A DNA stretch of 64,000 nucleotides from JAICLK01 sp963742655. Lineage in GTDB: Bacteria; Patescibacteriota; Saccharimonadia; Saccharimonadales; UBA4665. This document shows positions 24,556 to 33,228 of this stretch, piece by piece (positions within the stretch are counted from its first letter, which is position 1; every line of letters starts with the position of its first letter). Where the stretch lies: contig CAVUMM010000008.1 of assembly GCA_963742655.1 (NCBI GenBank), positions 124,001 to 188,000 on the forward strand, given 5' to 3'. The notes below the pieces were generated by a model, which searched no databases, had not been told where the DNA came from, and saw only the letters and a list, made by a program, of their open reading frames with translations. The translations under genes were made by a program, and so were the position numbers.

Positions 24556-25998
24556 ATGATGGCTGCGAGTTTTTTCTTTTATGATTTGGAGACCAGCGGG
24601 TTTAACTCTCGGGCGGCCCGCATAATGCAGTTTGCCGGCCAGCGAACCGATATGGATTTGCAGCCGATCGGCGAGCCGGTGAACCTTCTCATAAAACTTA
24701 CTCCGGACATACTGCCCGATCCGGATGCGATACTAGTGACCGGCATCACGCCGCAGCAGACGATTGCCGAAGGCGTGACGGAGGCTGAGTTTCTGAAAGT
24801 TTTTACGGACGAAATCGCGACGCCCGGCACGATTTTCGTGGGCTATAACTCTGTCCGTTTTGACGACGAATTCATGCGTTTCTTACTCTACCGTAATTTT
24901 TACGATGCATATGAGTGGCAGTGGAAGGATGACCGCGGCCGCTGGGATTTACTCGACGTAGTGCGCATGACACGCGCTTTAAGGCCGGATGGTATTGAAT
25001 GGCCTTACTCGCCGGATGGCCGCGCGAGCAACCGGTTGGAATTATTGACTGCAGTTAATAAGATCGACCACCAAGACGCGCATGATGCGCTGGCTGACGT
25101 GAAGGCCACCATGGCGGTGGCGAAGCTCATCAAAACCAAGCAGCCGAGACTATTTGATTTCCTGCTCAATATCCGCGACAAACGAAAAGTCGCGGCTTTG
25201 GTAGGGGGCAACGATCCATTCGTGTACACATCAGGCAAATATCCGAGCGAGTTCGAAAAAACGACGATTGCGATCAAGCTGGCAGACCACCCAAAAAAAC
25301 AAGGCGCGCTGGTGTATGACTTGCGGCACGATCCAATTGAGTTTACTGAACTATCGCCCAAGCAGCTTGCCGAGCGTTGGGCATTCACGCGTGACGAAAA
25401 TGCGCCGCCGCGGCTGCCGGTCAAAACGCTCCAATACAATCACTGCCCGGCCGTCGCGCCGATGAGCGTGCTCGACGAAGCGAGTCAAAAACGGCTTCAG
25501 ATTGACTTGCAAACGATCGGAGCCAACCGACAGAAGCTCGCCAGCCTTCCGGATTTCATACCGCGTCTGCTCGAAGCTTTAGAATTACTTGATAAAAAAC
25601 AGCAGGCCGAATTGCTCGGCAACGAGCAAGATGTCGACGCGCAGTTATATGACGGCTTTATCGGCGATGCCGACCGCAACGTCAGTCGCGCCTTGCGCGT
25701 GGCCGAGCCTGACGACTTGGACGGCTTTGCGACTAACCTCAAAGACATTCGCTTGAAAGCGCTTTTGCCGCTATACAAAGCCCGCAACTTTCCTGAAAGT
25801 TTAAGCGGCGATGAGCGCGAAACCTGGGAAAAATTTTGTTCCCAAAAACTTGTCGGCGGCGGCCAAAACAGCCGCATGGCAAAATTTATAGAGCGCCTGC
25901 AATCACTTGCCATTAGGCCTGGACTTACGCAAAATCATCAGTATCTGTTAGAAGAGCTCAAACTTTACGGCGAATCAATAATGCCGGCTGTCGATTAA
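24556..25998 (+). CDS. sbcB: Exodeoxyribonuclease I
   Basis: 3'-5' exonuclease on single-stranded DNA, used in recombination and mismatch repair. 480 residues, the normal length. The DEDDh core is visible: D10 and E12 in FYDLETSGF, NSVRFDDEFMR, and DAHDALADVKATMAVA. The ExoI SH3-like and C-terminal helical regions follow (FNYN-like NHCPAVAP, WEKFCSQKLVGGG). ATG at 24556 or 24559; a weak TTAGAC box ends 5-8 bases upstream, again near-leaderless. Confidence 0.95.
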   Translation: MMAASFFFYDLETSGFNSRAARIMQFAGQRTDMDLQPIGEPVNLLIKLTPDILPDPDAILVTGITPQQTIAEGVTEAEFLKVFTDEIATPGTIFVGYNSVRFDDEFMRFLLYRNFYDAYEWQWKDDRGRWDLLDVVRMTRALRPDGIEWPYSPDGRASNRLELLTAVNKIDHQDAHDALADVKATMAVAKLIKTKQPRLFDFLLNIRDKRKVAALVGGNDPFVYTSGKYPSEFEKTTIAIKLADHPKKQGALVYDLRHDPIEFTELSPKQLAERWAFTRDENAPPRLPVKTLQYNHCPAVAPMSVLDEASQKRLQIDLQTIGANRQKLASLPDFIPRLLEALELLDKKQQAELLGNEQDVDAQLYDGFIGDADRNVSRALRVAEPDDLDGFATNLKDIRLKALLPLYKARNFPESLSGDERETWEKFCSQKLVGGGQNSRMAKFIERLQSLAIRPGLTQNHQYLLEELKLYGESIMPAVD

Positions 25999-26173
25999 TT
26001 ATTATTCTTGCACGAGTTCACTAGTCTTCTGTAAACTTATGCAGATGGAAGTTCGCGATGTTACTAAATAAGCGTACTACGACGTGGTCGGGTTTTTGCT
26101 GATCATACTCTTTAATTGAATTCAGATAATTAAATAGCTTGTTTATACCAGCATACATTTAGTGAGGTGTCTC

Positions 26174-26686
26174 GTGTTAAATACTGATTTTTTACGGCTA
26201 TGCGTTGAAGATCCATTTTCGTACAAGTTTACGCAAAATCCGAGCAAGGTTCCTAATTTGGACGTTGCAAGGGCAAGCGGCGTAAATTGCGTATCCCTCG
26301 TGTACTTATTTGCCCGTGCGAGCGGGTATCTATTGCCTGACGGTGCCTTGCCGTATGAACTTTATCTTGATTCAACGCATTTTAAGGACATTTCTGATCT
26401 GGGTTAAATATGTTTGGGCGATATATTGTGGCATGGAAATGAAAATTACGATTTTAGTAACTTCGACCCTAAATTTGATGACACCGGTTATCTGATCAAT
26501 TGGCGAATAGGTCCGTCTAGGCATATGTCGATATATGCAGGTGAAAACGACAATGGCGCGCCGATGCTCGTGCATGCTTCGTATTTTGAAAGAAAAACTA
26601 CGTCTTGGCCTCTTAACGAAAGATGCGCGAACCAAGAACTCGGCACAATAAGCAGAATTGGCAGGTTTGCTGTAGCCTTATGCTAA
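26174..26686 (+). pseudogene. NlpC/P60-like cysteine peptidase broken by an in-frame TAA
   Basis: The upstream part (GTG at 26174, to 26404) and the downstream part (26408-26686) are in the same frame, separated only by TAA at 26405-26407. Read through, the product is 170 residues with the NlpC/P60 layout: nucleophile Cys in SGVNCVSLVYLFARA, GDILWHGN and the His of RHMSIYAGE, then MLVHAS. It would cleave peptidoglycan peptides. Neither half is likely to be active alone. There is no signal peptide. A point nonsense mutation or a base-call error would explain it. Its 3' end overlaps the convergent gene by 9 bases. Confidence 0.65.
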
Positions 26687-26884
26687 TTTTTGTGACTTTT
26701 TAATTCGCCGATTGACAAGTACTAAACTGATGCGCAACTCAAGAAACCGTAATGCGCTGGATTGGCGCTCACGGCGAATGACAACCCGGGCCAATAAAAT
26801 AGTGGCGGCTATTGTCAGCCAGCCCAAAAAACCTATCTGAATGTCGGTGCCTGGAATAATCCCCAGGACGATTAAATCTTGCAT
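26678..26884 (-). CDS. Small membrane protein
   Basis: 68 residues from ATG at 26884, which has GGGGAG 7 bases upstream. One membrane segment (IQIGFLGWLTIAATILLARVVI) is followed by a basic helix (RRERQSSALRFLELRISLVLVNRRIKK split over the tail). Unknown function. It is downstream of and on the same strand as the PGPGW-type gene, 81 bases away. Confidence 0.6.
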   Translation of the reverse strand: MQDLIVLGIIPGTDIQIGFLGWLTIAATILLARVVIRRERQSSALRFLELRISLVLVNRRIKKSQKLA

Positions 26885-26965
26885 CCGTCGCTCCCCAAGT
26901 AGGACGTATAAATTATTTTCAATGTAACACAAGATTGAAGTAATGGCAAAAAAATTGTGTTCTGC

Positions 26966-27214
26966 TTATGATTTGCGATTCAAGAACTTGTTGCCAAGTC
27001 GTTTAAGCTGAAATACGGTCCAGGCGCGCAACCGTTCGGCAAACGCGAATTCCGTCGCCAGAATTGCAAATCCTAAAAATATTGCCACCCAGCCCGGGCC
27101 GGGCAAAACGAGCAAGGCAATGCCGACCAACACGATGGTTGAGCCAACAACGAGTACCAGCGGTTTGCGTACCACATCCGGCAGGTTTTTCCACCATTTT
27201 GTCAGCACTGTCAT
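26966..27214 (-). CDS. PGPGW-motif transmembrane protein
   Basis: 82 residues. Two hydrophobic segments (LVLVVGSTIVLVGIALLVL and WVAIFLGFAILATEFAFA) flank the diagnostic LPGPGW motif of the small membrane family common in Actinobacteria (PGPGW family). A basic C-terminal tail follows. Function is unknown for the family; it sits in the cytoplasmic membrane. Confidence 0.85.
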   Translation of the reverse strand: MTVLTKWWKNLPDVVRKPLVLVVGSTIVLVGIALLVLPGPGWVAIFLGFAILATEFAFAERLRAWTVFQLKRLGNKFLNRKS

Positions 27215-27286
27215 ATGTCTATTTTACAGCCGCAAGCTGCCGCCTGTATGCAAGCAAGTACGTCCCGCTCGCTGTGAACATTTTCG

Positions 27287-27315
27287 TTGTCTAACGCAAA
27301 AATATGGCATACTAT
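27287..27315 (+). promoter_or_regulatory. Promoter, leaderless
   Basis: TTGTCT (27287-27292), 17 bases, TACTAT (27310-27315). The -10 box ends 7 bases before the ATG at 27323. Confidence 0.75.
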
Positions 27316-27322
27316 CCAAACT

Positions 27323-28237
27323 ATGAGCCGAGAATTAAGCATTGATGCTTCGATTTTCAACTTGCCGCCGCTAAACATTTTGTTCGGCACTGCTGAAGCA
27401 TACCAAGAAGCCTTGCGAGCAATGGGTGTCCGCGGCCTGCAGTATGCGGTAGTCAGGAATCTGCACGGGCGTGATGTCGCGCTCCAACTGGTAGCTGATG
27501 GTATGGTTCATTCATTGCATCAATCGTTTGCCGGACCTGGGCTCATCAGATTGGTCATGCCGTCCGTGGCCGGATCACTTGGCAAACTTGTTCCTCTGCA
27601 ACGTGTAGCTGTTCAGAAGCAAAAACGTACGTTACCAACCGTAGTTCACCCAAATGAACAATATCTTGGCGATCACCCGAATCGTCCGCCAATAAACTAT
27701 AAAGCTTTGAGCGCATTAAGTGAATATGGGCCCTTTCTCCACCAACCGACTGTCGAGGTGCTTGAACGGTGGCGGGTGCTATGGCCTCGACAGCCGGAAC
27801 GAACGGCCCAAGATATGCTGGCGGAACAGCATTTACGCGGCTTTGACAGGCTTGGAGTTGCGCTGGATACGCATCATCTGCTGGCTCGCCGCGGAGGTAT
27901 GGAGCCGCTAGATCTTGAATGGTGTCAACGATTCGTGGGCGAGTTGGCATCGTTCGGAGCATTCGCGGATCCCGGCGAAGTGCAGCTGTCATTTCGGCCA
28001 GATTTCGGCGGCAAAAGGGCGCATCTGGTACAAGCCCTAGAAGGCAATCTTGATCAAACGCCCCATGGCCATCTTTTAGGTGCTATCGCCGACCGCATGC
28101 CGGAAGATCAAGAAGACGTGAATGTATTGCTGGAAGTCCGTGCATCAGAGTTTAAGAACGAAGACATAGATGTCGGTTATCAACGTGGTAACCGACTATT
28201 AGCTCAGGCGCTTGGCGGATCGGCACTTGCGCGCTGA
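27323..28237 (+). CDS. Unknown protein, possible TIM-barrel sugar-isomerase-like fold
   Basis: 304 residues from the ATG at 27323, set by the promoter just upstream. The texts GVALDTHHLLAR, GEVQLSFRPDF and VLLEVRASEF resemble the late strands of AP-endonuclease-2 / xylose-isomerase-like TIM barrels, where Asp-x-His and Glu bind metal. The first half does not give a clear match, so this is weak. No signal peptide or membrane segment. Confidence 0.55.
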   Translation: MSRELSIDASIFNLPPLNILFGTAEAYQEALRAMGVRGLQYAVVRNLHGRDVALQLVADGMVHSLHQSFAGPGLIRLVMPSVAGSLGKLVPLQRVAVQKQKRTLPTVVHPNEQYLGDHPNRPPINYKALSALSEYGPFLHQPTVEVLERWRVLWPRQPERTAQDMLAEQHLRGFDRLGVALDTHHLLARRGGMEPLDLEWCQRFVGELASFGAFADPGEVQLSFRPDFGGKRAHLVQALEGNLDQTPHGHLLGAIADRMPEDQEDVNVLLEVRASEFKNEDIDVGYQRGNRLLAQALGGSALAR

Positions 28238-28301
28238 TTTTATCGTTAAATCGCCAAATGTGCTAGCATAAAGTATCGTCAAAAAATGATTGAAGCGGTC
28301 T

Positions 28302-28883
28302 ATGAATCAAATGAAGCGTTACACACTTGTCGCGTATTTGGATGCCGGACTCATGGCAAAAGTTCGGGCGATCCAACGTGAAATCAGCCGGTTAACCGGA
28401 TCTCGTGCTAGCTTGGACGACTGGGATCCGCACATTTCGGTGGGTTCTGAAGTGTGGTTGCGCGATGATGAACTTGATGAGTATACCGCCCAACTTGCAG
28501 ATGCGGTTGCCGAAACGAAGCCGTTCTCGGTCAATGTACGCGATTTTGGTTTTATCGATAATTGGTCAGGCGGGAAGCTGCCCGGCAACACGCCGTATGG
28601 TGTATATCTAGGCATCGTGGTAGCGCCCGAACTACAGCGAATGGTCAAGAAAATCAGGCCGGTTACTGCGCCGCGAAATTTGTATTATGACATGCCGTGG
28701 CCATATCATCCGCACCTGACCGTAGCTTTTCGCGATTTGACGAAGCATGGGTATGAGATTACGAAAGAGAAATACCATAAATCCCGATTCAATGAGCTGA
28801 CGACCGTCGATAGTATATCTATCGCTCGTATGAAGGCTTCGGGCAGAAACGTTGAGGCGCGCCGGATTGGCTTTACGGATTAA
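28302..28883 (+). CDS. 2H phosphoesterase (2'-5' RNA ligase-like)
   Basis: 193 residues. The two HxT/S motifs of the 2H family are present: H44 in DPHISVG and H138 in YHPHLTVAF, with about 94 residues between them. Such enzymes open 2',3'-cyclic phosphates or act on tRNA splicing products and ADP-ribose derivatives; the substrate here cannot be told. ATG at 28302 or 28311 (MNQMKRYTLVAYLDAG). Confidence 0.85.
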   Translation: MNQMKRYTLVAYLDAGLMAKVRAIQREISRLTGSRASLDDWDPHISVGSEVWLRDDELDEYTAQLADAVAETKPFSVNVRDFGFIDNWSGGKLPGNTPYGVYLGIVVAPELQRMVKKIRPVTAPRNLYYDMPWPYHPHLTVAFRDLTKHGYEITKEKYHKSRFNELTTVDSISIARMKASGRNVEARRIGFTD

Positions 28884-28928
28884 GCCCGTCGCTTTGCCCC
28901 GACACTAGAATCCCGCTAATTTTTTCTG

Positions 28929-28934
28929 TATAAT
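28929..28934 (+). promoter_or_regulatory. -10 box of uvrA, near-leaderless
   Basis: TATAAT ends 9 bases before the GTG at 28944. No clear -35 and no Shine-Dalgarno. A LexA box was not seen. Confidence 0.65.
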
Positions 28935-28943
28935 AGGTCGACC

Positions 28944-31754
28944 GTGAGTGACAAAATTATCGTTAAAGGGGCGCGGGAACACAACCTCAAAAATGTTGAT
29001 GTTGAGATTCCGCGCGACAAACTCGTCGTTATAACGGGTCTGTCCGGATCGGGCAAATCAAGCCTGGCATTTGATACGATTTATGCCGAAGGTCAGCGGC
29101 GATATGTGGAAAGTCTGAGCAGCTATGCCCGGCAATTTTTGGGGCTGATGGAAAAACCGGATGTCGATCAGATCGACGGATTGAGTCCAGCGATTTCAAT
29201 CGACCAGAAGTCCACAAGCCGCAATCCACGTTCCACCGTAGCGACCGTCACTGAAATCTATGACTATTTGCGTCTGCTTTTTGCGCGCATCGGCATCCCG
29301 CATTGCCCGGTCTGCGGCAAGCCGGTCACGCGCCAGACCACCAATGCAATTATCGACCAAGTGGCGGCGTTGCCTGTTGGCGCCAGGCTGATGATTCTGG
29401 CGCCGGTAGTGATTGATAAGAAGGGCGCGTTTGAGCATATTCCGGAACAATACACCCGGGCTGGTTTTGCGCGCGTCCGCGTGGACGGCGTGGTGTACGC
29501 GCTCGACGAATTTCCAACGCTTGATAAAAATTACAAGCACACCATTGAAGTTGTGGTCGACCGGCTGGTCAATAACGATGAAAGCCGCACCCGGCTAGCC
29601 CAAAGTGTCGAGCAGGCCCTGGAGGTTGCCGAAGGCAAACTGAACGTGGTGAATGCTGATAGTAACGAGGAATTTCAATACAGTCTGCGCTACGCTTGTC
29701 CGGATCATCCCGACATTGTCATCCCCGAACTCGAGCCACGCACGTTTAGCTTCAATAGCCCGCACGGCGCCTGCCCAGTGTGTACAGGGTTGGGTTCACG
29801 GCTGGAAGTTGATCCTGAGCTCGTCATCCCGAACGGCCGGTTGACGATTGCCGAAGGCGCGATCCGACCGTTCAATCGCGTGAACATCGACGCCTGGTAT
29901 ATGAAAAAAATGCAGGCGGTCGCTGATCGCTATGGATTCAGCTTGCACGTGCCGACCGGCGAAATCAGCCACGAAAATATAGAACGTATCATGTACGGTA
30001 CGGGCACCGATAAGTACCGCGTGAGCTTGGGCGGCGGTCGCGCGTTTGAGACGACGTATGAAGGCGTAGTACCGAACCTCGAGCGCCGGCACAAAGAAAC
30101 CGAGAGCGACTTCATCCGCCGCGACATCGAGCGGTTCATGCAGGAAAAACCGTGCTACAAGTGCCATGGATTGCGGCTTAAACCGGAGGTATTAGCCGTG
30201 ACGGTGCACAGCCGTTCCATCATGGATGTCTGCCAATTGTCGATCGACGATGCGCTTGGCTGGTTCGACGAATTGCGCTTAAGCGATCAGGAATTGCACA
30301 TCGCCAAACAAATTATGAAAGAAATCATGGCGCGGCTGAATTTTCTGCAGGAAGTCGGGCTGAACTACCTGAGTTTGTTGCGGAGCGCCACGACATTGAG
30401 CGGCGGAGAAGCGCAGCGTATTCGCCTGGCCACCCAGATTGGTTCCGGCCTGCAAGGCGTGCTGTATGTTTTGGACGAGCCGAGCATCGGTCTGCATCAA
30501 CGTGACAACAACCGGCTCATCAAAACTTTGAAGCATTTGCGCGATCTGGGCAACACAGTCATCGTGGTTGAGCACGACGAAGAGACGATTCGGACGGCCG
30601 ACCATTTGCTCGATATCGGCCCTGGTGCCGGCGTGCACGGCGGACACGTGGTGGCTGCGGGGTCGCCAAGCGAAGTTATTCAAGTGAAAGAAAGTGTCAC
30701 TGCGCAATATTTGGCCGGTGCGAAAAGTATCGCGACTCCCAAAAAACGCCGCGCCGGTAACGGCAAAGAACTGGTAATCAAAGGCGCCCGCGAAAATAAT
30801 TTACAGAGCATAGATGTCGTTATCCCTCTTGGGAAATTCGTGGTGGTAAGCGGCGTGAGCGGCTCGGGCAAGTCCAGCCTGATTAATGATATTTTATCAA
30901 AAGAATTACAGGCTCGATTGATGCGGGCCAACACCGTGCCCGGCAAGCACGATGATATCCAAGGCATCAAGCAACTCGACAAAGCGATAATCATTGACCA
31001 ATCGCCGATCGGTCGCACACCTCGGTCGAACCCGGCCACGTACACCGGTTTATTCACACCGATCCGTGAATTGTTCGCGCAAACGCCCGAGGCGAAATTG
31101 CGCGGCTACTCACCTGGGCGGTTCAGCTTCAATGTTAAAGGCGGCCGCTGCGAAAACTGCGCCGGCGACGGCATCATCAAAATCGAGATGCATTTTTTGC
31201 CCGACGTTTATGTGCCGTGCGAAGTCTGCCACGGCAATCGCTATAACCGCGAGGCGCTGGAAATCCACTACAAAGGCAAGACCATCAGCGACGTGCTGGA
31301 AATGACGTGCGAAACGGCGCTGGAATTTTTCGAAAACCAGCCGAGTATCGCTCGCAAGCTGCAAACTTTGGTCGATGTCGGCCTGGGATACATCGGCCTC
31401 GGCCAGCCGGCCACGACTTTGAGCGGCGGCGAAGCGCAGCGCATCAAACTATCCTCTGAATTGAGCCGTCGCCCCACTGGCCGCACGCTCTATATCTTGG
31501 ATGAACCAACGACCGGCCTGCATATGGCAGACGTCGAACGGCTCCTGCACATGTTGCACGCACTGGTCGATGCGGGCAACAGCATGATAGTCATCGAACA
31601 CAACCTGGATGTTATCAAAAACGCCGACCACCTTATCGACATGGGCCCCGAAGGCGGTGCCGGCGGCGGCCGCATCATCGCCCAAGGCACTCCCGAACAA
31701 GTTACAAAAGTCAAAGAATCCTACACCGGCCAGTTTCTGAAGCGGATGCTCTAA
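28944..31754 (+). CDS. uvrA: Excinuclease ABC subunit A
   Basis: Damage-recognition ATPase of nucleotide excision repair. 936 residues, normal length, GTG start. Two ABC modules: first Walker A GLSGSGKSS, zinc finger CPVCG, UvrB-binding region, signature LSGGEAQRI; second Walker A GVSGSGKSS, zinc finger CENCAGDG...CEVCHG, signature LSGGEAQRI, Walker B LYILDEPTTGLH. uvrC is 14 kb away in the same window; uvrB is not present here. Confidence 0.98.
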   Translation: MSDKIIVKGAREHNLKNVDVEIPRDKLVVITGLSGSGKSSLAFDTIYAEGQRRYVESLSSYARQFLGLMEKPDVDQIDGLSPAISIDQKSTSRNPRSTVATVTEIYDYLRLLFARIGIPHCPVCGKPVTRQTTNAIIDQVAALPVGARLMILAPVVIDKKGAFEHIPEQYTRAGFARVRVDGVVYALDEFPTLDKNYKHTIEVVVDRLVNNDESRTRLAQSVEQALEVAEGKLNVVNADSNEEFQYSLRYACPDHPDIVIPELEPRTFSFNSPHGACPVCTGLGSRLEVDPELVIPNGRLTIAEGAIRPFNRVNIDAWYMKKMQAVADRYGFSLHVPTGEISHENIERIMYGTGTDKYRVSLGGGRAFETTYEGVVPNLERRHKETESDFIRRDIERFMQEKPCYKCHGLRLKPEVLAVTVHSRSIMDVCQLSIDDALGWFDELRLSDQELHIAKQIMKEIMARLNFLQEVGLNYLSLLRSATTLSGGEAQRIRLATQIGSGLQGVLYVLDEPSIGLHQRDNNRLIKTLKHLRDLGNTVIVVEHDEETIRTADHLLDIGPGAGVHGGHVVAAGSPSEVIQVKESVTAQYLAGAKSIATPKKRRAGNGKELVIKGARENNLQSIDVVIPLGKFVVVSGVSGSGKSSLINDILSKELQARLMRANTVPGKHDDIQGIKQLDKAIIIDQSPIGRTPRSNPATYTGLFTPIRELFAQTPEAKLRGYSPGRFSFNVKGGRCENCAGDGIIKIEMHFLPDVYVPCEVCHGNRYNREALEIHYKGKTISDVLEMTCETALEFFENQPSIARKLQTLVDVGLGYIGLGQPATTLSGGEAQRIKLSSELSRRPTGRTLYILDEPTTGLHMADVERLLHMLHALVDAGNSMIVIEHNLDVIKNADHLIDMGPEGGAGGGRIIAQGTPEQVTKVKESYTGQFLKRML

Positions 31755-31763
31755 AGCCGGAAG

Positions 31764-31792
31764 TTGACTGTTCCATACAATTTCCATACAAT
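31764..31792 (+). promoter_or_regulatory. Promoter with tandem 11-bp operator of the RHH antitoxin
   Basis: TTGACT (31764-31769), 17 bases, TACAAT (31787-31792). Two perfect adjacent copies of TTCCATACAAT (31771-31781 and 31782-31792) cover the spacer and the -10 box. One helical turn apart, they suit cooperative binding of ribbon-helix-helix dimers, so the antitoxin probably represses its own promoter. Confidence 0.75.
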
Positions 31793-31809
31793 TATAGTCG
31801 GAGACAAGT

Positions 31810-32085
31810 ATGGCAACGAAGACATTCAACATATCATTTCCGCAGCAACTTGCCGACGAAATCGACAAGAAGGCCAAGGAGCAATTCGGCAGCCGCAGTG
31901 ATTTTTTGCGTATGGCGGCAGTGAAGTATTTGCGTGAGGAGCGGGAGTTTAAGGAATTACTGTCATATGGCAAAAAGCTCGGCAAGAAAGCTGGCTACCA
32001 GTCAGAGGAAGAAGTGGCTGACGAAATTACAGCCGAACGTCGCAAAAAAGAACCATGGCGTCAAAAGGCCAAGCGTAGTAATTGA
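31810..32085 (+). CDS. Ribbon-helix-helix antitoxin
   Basis: 91 residues. The N terminus TKTFNISFPQQLADEIDKKAKEQFGSRS-type text is an RHH (CopG/Arc) DNA-binding strand and two helices, with the FGSRSDFLRMA second helix. The C-terminal charged half should bind and neutralise the PIN toxin encoded next. GGAG lies upstream of ATG 31810. Overlaps the toxin frame. Autoregulation through the tandem repeat upstream is likely. Confidence 0.85.
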   Translation: MATKTFNISFPQQLADEIDKKAKEQFGSRSDFLRMAAVKYLREEREFKELLSYGKKLGKKAGYQSEEEVADEITAERRKKEPWRQKAKRSN

Positions 32086-32467
32086 CACGAACGTTTGGTA
32101 TTCGGCCATTTTGTACGGTGCTAAGCCGGATAAAGCTGTCGATTATTGCCTTGAGCACTGCGATATTGTGGTATCGTTTTTGCTTATTGATGAACTTATT
32201 GACCGGCTGAAGACCAAAACAAATGCCCCGCACCGCTGGCTACGCCATTTGCGACTGCGGCTAAACCAGAACTTTATATTTGCGGAATTGGACAGTATGC
32301 CATCGGTTGTTCGGGATAAAAAAGATAACCATGTCATTGCAGCCGCAGTTGCCGAAAGGTGCACGTACATTATCACCGGCGACAAAGACCTATTGGAGCT
32401 GGAAAGTTATCACGACATTGCAATCATTCGGCCGACAGAGTTCCTCGAAGTCGTTGGCACAAAATAA
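31967..32467 (+). CDS. PIN-domain toxin ribonuclease (VapC-like)
   Basis: Toxin partner of the RHH antitoxin. The PIN core begins at VVIDTNVWYSAILYG (first acidic ligand) and continues with LLIDELIDRL, KDNHVIAAAVAERC and IITGDKDLLEL, which supply the other acidic residues of a metal-dependent RNase. 166 residues from ATG at 31967; this start overlaps the antitoxin by 119 bases and gives a 30-residue basic extension, so a later non-ATG start nearer 32070 is possible. Likely target is RNA; which one cannot be told. Confidence 0.8.
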   Translation: MAKSSARKLATSQRKKWLTKLQPNVAKKNHGVKRPSVVIDTNVWYSAILYGAKPDKAVDYCLEHCDIVVSFLLIDELIDRLKTKTNAPHRWLRHLRLRLNQNFIFAELDSMPSVVRDKKDNHVIAAAVAERCTYIITGDKDLLELESYHDIAIIRPTEFLEVVGTK

Positions 32468-32527
32468 CCCCGGCCAATTCCTCGAAAAGTTACTGCAGTA
32501 AAAAATAATACTAATATTAGTAATTAT

Positions 32528-32556
32528 TTGACTGCGTACATATCAGCGGGTATAGT
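32528..32556 (+). promoter_or_regulatory. Consensus promoter, leaderless
   Basis: TTGACT (32528-32533), 17 bases, TATAGT (32551-32556). The -10 box ends 7 bases before the ATG at 32564. Confidence 0.8.
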
Positions 32557-32563
32557 AATTTAG

Positions 32564-32986
32564 ATGAGTGATACTAAGAGTAGCAAATATAGTTTTCAAA
32601 AATTCACATCCTTTAACTCGAGAAATTCCGAACAAACACTAACAATTACTAAAAACAATACTATTGGAATATCATCAGCTTTCGCTGAAGAAAATGGTCT
32701 CAGTAAGTATAGCTTTGCAGTACTTTATTATGACAAGACCACTAAATCCATTGGGGTAAAGTTCACAAACGATAAAAATGAGACTGCAAAATTCGCCCTG
32801 ACACGTGCACAGGTAGGGAAAGGAATAAGTATAATTGCGCACTCATTCTTTAAGAAGAATAATATTGACAGTAACAAGTACACAAAGAGGAAATATTTGC
32901 CGAAAAAACTTTCTTTACGGCGTGACCTAGGCATAGATGAGTCCGGCAGTCTTTTTATCATTGATTTAGAAAAAGAGGTTGTATAG
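32564..32986 (+). CDS. Unknown AT-rich-coded protein
   Basis: 140 residues, not recognised. Rich in Ser, Lys and Asn, clearly AT-richer and with different codon use from its neighbours, which suggests recent transfer. The pattern LTITKNNTIGISSAFAEENGL with FAVLYYDKTTKSIGVKFTN looks like a small beta-sheet domain. A strong promoter fixes the start. The next gene begins 12 bases downstream, so the two form a small operon. Confidence 0.65.
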   Translation: MSDTKSSKYSFQKFTSFNSRNSEQTLTITKNNTIGISSAFAEENGLSKYSFAVLYYDKTTKSIGVKFTNDKNETAKFALTRAQVGKGISIIAHSFFKKNNIDSNKYTKRKYLPKKLSLRRDLGIDESGSLFIIDLEKEVV

Positions 32987-32998
32987 AAGGATCGTTTC

Positions 32999-33214
32999 AT
33001 GTCTGTCGACAGCGTAAGTTTATCTACACTTCTATCAGTAAAAGCAGGCATAATCAGCAGCCTTATCGTGGCGCTCGTACTATGTCTAACTTATGGCGCG
33101 GCGGTAGGTGTAGCACTTTTTCACCCAGACAAGGAACGTAGAACAGATGCGCGTAAACTACTGAGCGCTCACAAACTAACGCGAAAACCGCCAAGGAAAA
33201 ATCGACACCGTTAG
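32999..33214 (+). CDS. Small single-pass membrane protein
   Basis: 71 residues: short N terminus, one long hydrophobic helix (GIISSLIVALVLCLTYGAAVGVALF), then a basic tail (RKPPRKNRHR). AAGGA lies upstream of the ATG. It follows the AT-rich gene by 12 bases. Size and layout would suit a membrane partner or a membrane-acting toxin, but nothing proves this. Confidence 0.6.
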   Translation: MSVDSVSLSTLLSVKAGIISSLIVALVLCLTYGAAVGVALFHPDKERRTDARKLLSAHKLTRKPPRKNRHR

Positions 33215-33228
33215 AAACACTTTTTAAC

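Noticed and set aside
26405..26407. Stop-codon recoding at the TAA in the NlpC/P60-like gene
   Set aside because: TAA ends many intact genes here and no recoding signal is seen; TGA is also an ordinary stop, so the Gracilibacteria-type code does not apply.
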